Below the pieces are notes generated by a model. It saw only the letters and a program-made list of their open reading frames with translations, was not told where the DNA came from and did not search any database. 64,000 nt of DNA from Protea cynaroides (taxonomy: Eukaryota > Streptophyta > Magnoliopsida > Proteales > Proteaceae). Position 1 is the stretch's first letter. Every line of letters begins with the position of its first letter. A program made the translations under genes and the position numbers. The stretch covers positions 83,272,149 through 83,336,148 of the forward strand of contig CM053266.1 in NCBI GenBank assembly GCA_028583415.1, written 5' to 3'. This document shows positions 57,412 through 64,000 of this stretch, in pieces.

Positions 57412-58260
57412 CCTAAGATTATGCGGACACCTCTTCTAAAGTATTTCACCATGCCCAAGATTGACTTATATAGTGGGACCACTCCATCTTGAAGAGGGGT
57501 CCTCCCATATTAAAGGGCTCTGGCAGACTCTGGTTCAACAGCCTGCCGGTCCACTCAAATCAAAACTTTAATTAACTCAGTGATCAAATTTTTAAACTTT
57601 TTCAGACTAAGACGACACAAAAGAAGATGGTCGTTAACATGATAACCATGAAGCAAAAGCCGGACAAGTCTCTTCAAACATTCCTGGCTCGATTCAATAA
57701 TGAAGCTTTTGAAATTAAGAACTTAGACCATGCATTGATCTGCACTGCATTGATGGCGATCTCAGACCCTGAACTCCTGAAGTCAATCTACAAGAAGACT
57801 CTAGTGAACTTGACCGACTTGCAGGCTAGGTGTGAAAATTATGCAGCCACGAATGATGTATTGTTATTGGTGCAATAGAAGGGAAAAATGACAATAAGCT
57901 CAGAGAAGAAGCGAGCTGACACTCAGACGGAGAATCCAACTACTGATAAAACTAATAAGAAGCAAAAGTTGGGCAAGAACGGCTTCCCAGGGAAGTCTAC
58001 CAAAACCGAGTTAGATTGGAATACATTCACTCCCTTGAATGCTCCAATGCCCGAAATCATGTATAGCTTGCAAGATACCAAGCTCAAACTCCCTATACCT
58101 CTAAAGATGTTGGCAAAATCCCAAGGAGAGGACAACTAGAAAATACTACAAGTTTCATCGGGACAACGGTCACGACACAGAGAAGTATAGTGCACTCCAC
58201 ACAACCATCGAAAGCCTCATCAACCAAGGCCACCCTTTAGAATATGTAGATGGTCCCTAG
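57412..58260 (+). pseudogene. Tat-B gag, C-terminal part
   Basis: Resumes with KIMRTPLLKYFTMPKIDLYS right after the Ogre-2 target duplication. KSLQTFLARFNNEAFEIKNL and VNLTDLQARCENYAATNDV (57627-57878) are the capsid C-terminal motif. FTPLNAPMPEIMYSLQDTKL and a KFHRDNGHDTEKY knuckle follow to 58260. Stops at 57490 and 57876 and several frame changes. Confidence 0.8.
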
Positions 58261-58720
58261 ACCTGAAAAAAGATATTAGGGACCATCCATTGCCTACAAA
58301 TCTACAGTGTAAAAGGGGAAATAACCCCTCGATCGCAAGGTAGATGCTGCCCAACAGCCAAGTTGTCTAAATAGGGACGAGCCTAAAGATGATCCAAAGG
58401 GATCACCACCAATTTACAAAGTTAGAGATCCCAGAGGAAATGTGGGAGTAATGATAAAAATCCCAATAACTAGCCAGAGTCAGATAAGAGGACTGCTTTA
58501 ACTTGTTAGCAAAGATCGAATCAAGAATGTCAATGTTAAATAAACTATTTTCTGAATGTAATCTAGGAAATCAAGTTGTAACCAACTTTAGAATTTCAAC
58601 TTGGTTAAATAAAAACTTTTTGTACTACCCCAGATGTAAGGCCATTGAGCCCCCAATCCCTACCAAAAGATGTAAGAGTCCTCCACTTCAAAGGATAGGA
58701 ACACCGGGGAAGAAATACTA
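58261..58720 (+). other. Tat-B spacer between gag and protease
   Basis: Decayed linker of the polyprotein. A 72-codon frame (58503-58721) includes FRISTWLNKNFLYYP but has no known domain. Confidence 0.4.
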
Positions 58721-59410
58721 ACTGGCGTTAGTAGAAAATGAATTCGCCAGTTGGGACTACTACAAGAGAGTAGCAATCCCTGAACACTACATAGGGGAAA
58801 TTATAGGTGGACCAGCCACTGGCAATACTTGCAGAACAGGAAGATAGGTGTATGCAAAATGCATATGTAGTTCCTCGACTTCATTTAACCCATACTCAAC
58901 TAGGGATGTCATCACTTTCAGCAATGACGATTTGCTGCACATTGACTTTTCATATGATGATGCAGTCGTAAGCACAATGGTGATAAATAATGAGAATGAA
59001 ATCGAATGGACCCTGGTAGATACAGGTAGCTCAATGAACATTTTGTACTACAATGCTTTCAAGGCCATGAAGCTAGACAATAGGCAACTCCAACTTGTCA
59101 CCTACTCCTTGATCAATTTCTCTAGTAACTCTGTGCATGTAAAGGGAGGAATCCAACTCGACACCCGAGGTGGAACAAAACCAAGACAGAGGACGTTACA
59201 ATGACTTACTTTGTGGTAGACATACCATCAAGTGATAATGTAATTTTAGGATGGCTAGGCCATAACTTATTAAGGGCCTGTATCTCAACATATTACCATG
59301 TAATGAAATTCCCAACTGAATATGGGGATGGGAGTTGCAAGGTCGACCAAAGGTTGTCTCGGCTATGCTATGCACCTGACTTTGCAAGCGTACGAGGATA
59401 AGCTTTCAAC
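58721..59410 (+). pseudogene. Tat-B aspartic protease
   Basis: LALVENEFASWDYYK leads to DVITFSNDDLLHIDFSYDDA and the active site WTLVDTGSSMNILYYNAF (DTG at 59019-59027), so the catalytic triad is intact. After a frame change near 59200 come YFVVDIPSSDNVILGW and CKVDQRLSRLCYAPDFASV. Stop at 58844 and a frameshift break it. Would process the polyprotein. Confidence 0.85.
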
Positions 59411-60334
59411 ATAGAGTATCATCATTGTATATCTCAGAGATGAAATCACCCAAGAGCAAGGAAATCCAGCGGAGGAACTCATCTAGATCCCCATCTCTAA
59501 GGAGAAACATGAGTGATATTTCCAAATTGGATCATCTCTGTAGAGCAAGCAAAGGGAAGACCTGATCAAATTCTTTAAGAACAATCTCGATGTCTTTACA
59601 TGGTCAACATCAGACATGTTGGGCATCCCAAGAGATCTAATGGAGCATCGACTTATTGTGGGTAAAAAATTCAAATCTGTCCACTAGAAGAAAAGGAACT
59701 TCACCCCTGAGCTCGAAATCATCATCAAAGAAGAAATTGATAAGCTTCTAGCGGCATGATTTATTAAAGAAGCCAAATACCCTCAGTAGGTATCTAATGT
59801 TGGAATGGTGCCAAAGTCCAATGGGAAATGACACATTTGTATTGACTTTACCGACCTTAATAGAGCTTGCCGTAAAGACTACTACCCTTTTCCTAGAATA
59901 GATAAACTCAAAGATGCAACTGCGGGTCATGAGATGTTAACACTCATGGATGCATACTCAGGCTCCAATCAAATCAAGATGCATAAGCCTAGCAAGTTGA
60001 GTATGACCTTCATAACCAAGGATGGGTTGTACTGCTACATAGTGATGCCATTTGGGCAGAAGAGCATTGGGGCAACATATCAATGACTGGTCAACAAAGT
60101 ATTTGAGAACCAGATTGGCAGAAACATGGAAATCTATGTGGATGACTTCATTATAAAGAGCAAGAAGAATTCATGTATTTAGATAACTTGCAAGAAGCAT
60201 TCAAACTCCTCGGAAGCCACCAAATGAAGTTAAATCCAACCAAATATTCCTTTAGAGTATTTTCAAGAAAATTTCTCAGCTTCATGGCATCATAACGAGG
60301 GATTAAGGCCAACCCAGCTAAAATTGAGGCCATA
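59411..60334 (+). pseudogene. Tat-B reverse transcriptase
   Basis: FFKNNLDVFTWSTSDMLGIP (59565-59625) is the PR-RT linker motif. Then come FTPELEIIIKEEIDKLLAA, HICIDFTDLNRACRKDYYPF, DATAGHEMLTLMDAYSGSNQ and GLYCYIVMPFGQKSIGATYQ. The active site EIYVDDFIIKSKKN follows with YVDD intact at 60135-60146, after which a frameshift occurs near 60165. Several stops (59757, 59788, 59830 and 60085). Dead as it stands. Confidence 0.88.
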
Positions 60335-60647
60335 ATGAAGATGCGAGCCCCAACGAAACACAAGCAAGTCCAGGAGTTAACTGGACAAGTTTCCGTTCTC
60401 GATCACTTTATGTCAAGATTTGCATATCGATGTCTGCCCTTCTTTAAGACATTGAAGGGTACAAAGCGTTTCGAATGGACGGAAGAGTGCCAGAAGGCTT
60501 TTGATGGGTTGAAGCAATACTTGTCAACTCCACCATTACTTACAATGCCTGAAGCCTACAATCAACTACAACTTCACTTGGCCACGTCCATAGTAGCAAT
60601 CGGTATAGTCCTAATAAAAGAGATAGAGAAAGTTTAGAGGCCAATCT
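60335..60647 (+). pseudogene. Tat-B RNase H, cut by Tekay-2
   Basis: GTKRFEWTEECQKAFDGLKQ and PPLLTMPEAYNQLQLHLATS are the RT-RNase H connection and RNase H start. The frame stops at 60635-60637, ten bases before the Tekay-2 LTR. The remainder must lie to the right of the window. Confidence 0.8.
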
Positions 60648-60933
60648 TGTCACACCCCAATTCCGACTGAACCAGAAGTGTGAGTGAACCATCACTGAAC
60701 CAACGGTTCACACCAGGATCTCTATAAGACCATGTCCACTCATACAAACCATTGCACATAACCATAATTAGAATATAATAAAATACAACAGAAGTCTTAA
60801 GTAAAATGAACTGAGTGGTCTACTGCTAAATTTAAATAAATATCTAATTATTCAAATATCGAAACTTAATTAAATATTTTTTACATCAATTGTATCTTGA
60901 ACCAAAAATAATTAAAATAAATTAAATCAACTC

Positions 60934-61067
60934 CTAGAGGTACATGCAGAAAGGGCACTCGCATGAAGCGTCATGCTCGTCCTCTCCTGCTTGCACTTCC
61001 AAAGCAGCAACACCTCCATACGTCGGAGCATCCATATAGTCCTTCACAGTATAACCTGCATCAACAT
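60934..61067 (-). other. Conserved LTR short reading frame (Tekay-2)
   Basis: Forty-four codons aligned without gaps to 53206-53339, ending in TAG at 60934-60936 where Tekay-1 has TGA. The preceding Leu codon is CTC rather than CTT. The last twelve or so codons (HDASCECPFCMYL) are almost identical at the nucleotide level as well. Confidence 0.55.
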
Positions 61068-62528
61068 CTAAAAATAATGTGTACAAAAGGATGAGCTCAC
61101 AACTTAGCTCAGTAAGACAATCAGACAATTCAACAAACATATGCATGAGTAACATTCACATCATGGTCTGGTTTTAAGTTTGCAATGTGCTATAGAAAAA
61201 ATTGGCGGCCACCACACCTCTATACACGAGTGTGTGAAGTTGCCCAATGGTTCAAACACCACTGTCGTCCCACATGCACCCTATCATGGAATAGAAAAAG
61301 AGCTAAGACGTCTGGATCAAACACCGCCAACACCTCCCCTGATACTCTACCCATACCAACACGTAAGCCCCAATTGGTGAGGGGTTGCAAACTGGGCTCA
61401 CAACTAACCAATCCTATATGTCATCATAGTAGGCCCTGTCCCAGCGCAGCTCCCTATGGCATAGAGATAGAGCTAAAGTCTAGTGGCCAGGCCGGAGACT
61501 ACAGTGCCACTTCCTCCCCCTGATACCCTACCTGCACCAAGCATGCTAAGATAGAATGATACGAAAAGGTACTAGTGTGAGGAATGATCCCAGACCTCTA
61601 GTCCTTTCCATTCCACACACCAACGAAAACAATCACATGCCTAACAGTCACAACCTAGCATAGAGTATGCATGAACAATAATAATAACTGAAAGTAAAGG
61701 ATGACATGCGAGAATGCACAAACATCAATCCACAGAACCATAATTATTAACAACGGTTTATTGTTATTAAATTATTAGGGTTTAGGTCCGATTCTCTTAC
61801 CTGACACTTGTTTGATAGCTCACTCTGCGTCACAAGGTCCAAACGTGCTATCACAAGGTCCTACACAATGTTAGGTTTAATTAGAATAGTTTTTCCTTAG
61901 GTTTACGTTGGTCAGAAAACCAACTGGGTCAAAACACTCTTCACAGGGCAGACCGGTCGTAGTACCGGTCGTGGCACTGTGGGAAAAGGTGCCACCGGTA
62001 TGGTCGACCGGTCCCCACAGACTAGTCTTCGGGAGGTTTCGGTCGCAGTACCGGTCGCATATGGTGCGACCGGTATAGTCGACCGGTATGTCTCTGGAAG
62101 ACCATACATCTAATTCTCACCTTCCGTCGGTCACCCCCTATTGATCCTAGGGTTTCTCCTACACATTCTAGGTTTGGGCACTGAGTTAGAGTTGTTTCCA
62201 ACTCCATTTAAGTCCTAGTTTCGATGATCTTCAATCTAAAACTTGAATTTAGGGTTTACCGACTAGATTTAGGGTTTGACGGCAAAAATAGAGTTTAGAT
62301 CAATACCTCGCTTTGCATGGTATTGATCCAAACATGACTAACCATTTTAGAATGATTAAGGTAGAGGAAGGTTTAAGCACTTACCGTTGGTTCGTGGTAA
62401 TATGTTCTTCGTCCAACAGCAATGGCGACTTTTCCTTCTCTTTCCTAGCTTCTTCTCCTTCTTTAGCCTCTTTTTCCTCTCTAAGGTTTGTGAGGATCAA
62501 TGAAAGGGATTATAAGAGGTTTAGAGGT

Positions 62529-62537
62529 CCTTATATA
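62529..62537 (-). promoter_or_regulatory. TATA box of the Tekay-2 LTR
   Basis: TATATAAGG on the minus strand, at the position homologous to 54859. Confidence 0.7.
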
Positions 62538-62873
62538 GGCTAGGATTATGTTTAGGAAGCCTCCTAACATTAGGAAAGTCCTTCGGTTTAAAATTTGGAA
62601 TGTGGGATACGTAGAGATCCGTTTCTGGATCCATGCTGCGTAGGCCATACTGGTTGACCATCGACCGATACCAAAACCGGTACCATCGACCGGTATCTAA
62701 CTTTTCATACCTGAAATGGTCCGATTGGTCGAATTTCATACCTGGTTGTCATTCGCTTGTCCAGTCTGGTCCGGTGATGATTGAAAGACCTGTTACGACA
62801 TGAAACAAGGTTTAGATCGGGTTCATGGAATGCGGGTCTTACAACTCCCCCACCCTTAAAATAAATTTTGGCC

Positions 62874-63445
62874 TCAAAATTTGAACGTACCTTGGTCGTC
62901 GAAAAGGTTAGGGTATTTCGTTCTCATTGCGTTCTCTTCCTCCCAAGTAATTTCTTCCACATCTTGGCTTTTCCAATGCACCTTCACATAGTGGATATCC
63001 TTGCTTCGGAGATGTTGTCCTTTTCGGCTTGTGAGCATCACAGGTACAACTTCAAACGTCAAGTCCTCTGTCAAGTTTGGTGGCTCTGCTGTCAAGATGT
63101 GCGATGGATCCCCGACGTACTTCTTCAATAAAGAAACATGGAACATATCATGAACGCTTGAAATGGATGGTAGTAGAGCCAGTTGATATGCCACATTACC
63201 ATGTCTGGTCAAAATCTCGTATGGTCCCATATACCTAGGGCATAGCTTCCCCTTCATACCCAACCGTTTCAAACCTCGCACAGGTGATATATTCAAGAAT
63301 ACTTTATCACCCACTATAAACTCCAGAACTCGACGTTGGTTATCTGCATAGTGCTTTTATCAAACTTGAGCTATCTTTACTCTTTCTTTAATTTGATCGA
63401 TCACTCGACAAGTTTCTTCGACGAACTCTCGTCCTACAATCCTTT
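62874..63445 (-). pseudogene. Tekay-2 integrase C-terminus and chromodomain
   Basis: Open frame 62874-63314: GDKVFLNISPVRGLKRLGMK, YMGPYEILTRHGNVAYQLAL (GPY/F), FHVSLLKKYVGDPSHIL and DIHYVKVHWKSQDVEEITWE (chromodomain). Upstream to 63445 it reads VIDQIKERVKIAQV with stops at about 63355. Nearly the same protein as 45623-46282. Cut at 63445 by Tekay-3. Confidence 0.88.
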
Positions 63446-64000
63446 TGTCACACCCCAATTCTGATCCAACCAGAATGGTGTGAGTGAACCATCATTGAAC
63501 CAACGGTTCACACCAGGATCTCGAATAGGCCGTGTCCACCCATACAAACCATCACACATAACCACAATCAGAATATAATAGTACAGTGGAAGTCTTTAAA
63601 ATAGAATGAACTGAGTATCTATTGATAAATTAAATAAGTATCCAATTATTCAAATCCAAACATAAAATAAATATCTTTTATATCTCTTTAATACCAAACG
63701 AAAATAACTGAAACGAATAAACAAAATCCGATTATAGGTACACACAGAAAGGGCACTCGCATGAAGCGTCATGTTTATCCTCTCCTGCCTGTATGTCCAA
63801 TGCAGCTACACCACCATACGTCGGAGCGTTCACGTAGTCATCTACAGTGTAACCTGCATCAACATCTAAAAACATGTATATATACAAAGGGTGAGCTCAC
63901 AACTTAGCTTAGTAAGACAATCAGACAGTTTCACAATATTATACATGAGTAACAATCATTTTATGCTGTGGTCTGGTTTTAAGTTTGCAATGTGCTATAG
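63446..64000 (-). mobile_element. Tekay-3 LTR, running off the window
   Basis: Starts TGTCACACCCCAATTCTGAT inside the Tekay-2 integrase; left flank CCTTT (63441-63445). Matches the Tekay-1 LTR over its whole visible length. It may be a solo LTR or the start of a full element. Confidence 0.85.
63732..63865 (-). other. Conserved LTR short reading frame (Tekay-3)
   Basis: Forty-four codons aligned without gaps to 53206-53339; stop TAA at 63732-63734. Most differences are synonymous third-position changes (TAT/TAC, ACG/ACT, GTG/GTA, GCT/GCA, TGC/TGT). The acceptor is TTTTTAG at 63866-63867. Confidence 0.55.

Larger units (their letters stand above)
32815..60647 (+). mobile_element. Tat-lineage Ty3/Gypsy retrotransposon (Tat-B), nested host, 3' part outside window
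   Basis: Plus-strand element: 5' LTR (about 32815-34167), PBS, gag from 34270. It is interrupted by Ogre-2 at 35249-57411, then continues with gag, protease, RT and the start of RNase H to 60647, where Tekay-2 is inserted. The break in gag is exact: YHADMALSP is on the left, KIMRTPLLKYF on the right, with target duplication CCTAA. It is a relative of Tat-A (shared CKVDQxLSRxCY and DATAGHEMLTxMD) but with a different LTR and PBS. Protease DTG and RT YVDD are kept, though stops are frequent. Confidence 0.85.
60648..62843 (-). repeat. Tekay-2 3' LTR
   Basis: Same ends as the Tekay-1 LTRs. On the minus strand: ACCGGT cluster (62640-62700), TATATAAGG (62529-62537), donor CAACG|GTAAGT at 62385/62384, second ACCGGT cluster (61950-62092), acceptor TTTTTAG at 61068 and the short frame 61067-60934. 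Confidence 0.9.
60648..63445 (-). mobile_element. Tekay/Del-like element Tekay-2, 3' LTR and pol end; continues beyond Tekay-3
   Basis: The 3' LTR is 60648-62843 (2196 bp), flanked on the left by AATCT (60643-60647). It is followed by one polypurine tract and the integrase end on the minus strand. Interrupted at 63446 by another Tekay LTR. The rest is outside the window. It belongs to the Tekay-1 family but is clearly diverged from it. Confidence 0.85.

Overview
This is nuclear DNA of a flowering plant. Almost the whole window is Ty3/Gypsy LTR retrotransposons of plant-specific lineages (Tat/Ogre-like and Tekay/Del-like chromoviruses), nested in one another. The only host gene is a plant UDP-glycosyltransferase with a full PSPG box, and it is frameshifted. 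I cannot name the species. There is no sign of bacterial, organellar or rRNA sequence.

Layout. (1) 1-25660: a decayed minus-strand Tat element (Tat-A), with its integrase at the left edge and its 5' LTR at 24981-25660. It is split by a solo Tekay-like LTR (3570-5851, target duplication ACCAC) and by a 16.4-kb Ogre-like element on the plus strand (Ogre-1, 8304-24686, LTRs of about 5.1 kb, target duplication CCTGG). (2) 25661-32814: a gene island holding the UGT (28818-30231, minus), a 2.4-kb non-autonomous hAT element, a 456-bp hAT-like MITE and a 5'-truncated LINE tail, each with its own target duplication. (3) 32815-60647: a second Tat element (Tat-B, plus), split in its gag by a minus-strand Ogre-like element (Ogre-2, 35249-57411, duplication CCTAA). 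The 5' LTR of Ogre-2 is in turn split by a full-length Tekay chromovirus (Tekay-1, 43257-55174, duplication AAACT/AGACT). (4) 60648-64000: a second Tekay element (Tekay-2) inserted in the RNase H region of Tat-B, itself split in its integrase by a third Tekay LTR (Tekay-3).

How the parts work: all the retroelements are dead or damaged here. Ogre-1 has lost its RT core and gag capsid. Ogre-2 keeps a gag but has no pol. Tekay-1 keeps gag, protease, RT, RNase H, integrase and chromodomain, with scattered stops and two compensating frameshifts.

The unusual signals are these. (a) All five Tekay-family LTRs share a TATA box, a 5' splice donor about 110-120 nt after the likely RNA start, a leader intron of about 1.3-1.4 kb, and then a short exon of 43-44 codons. 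In the four readable copies this exon varies mainly at third codon positions and ends at the same place with different stop codons (TGA, TAG, TAA). (b) Tekay-1 carries an antisense gene with its own 5' intron between its PBS and gag. (c) The Ogre-1 LTR leader holds about 14 units of a 49-bp repeat, each encoding two tiny hairpins with the same TGCG loop and compensatory stem changes. (d) That array is bracketed by CTACGT...ACGTAG cassettes, an arrangement also found in Ogre-2.
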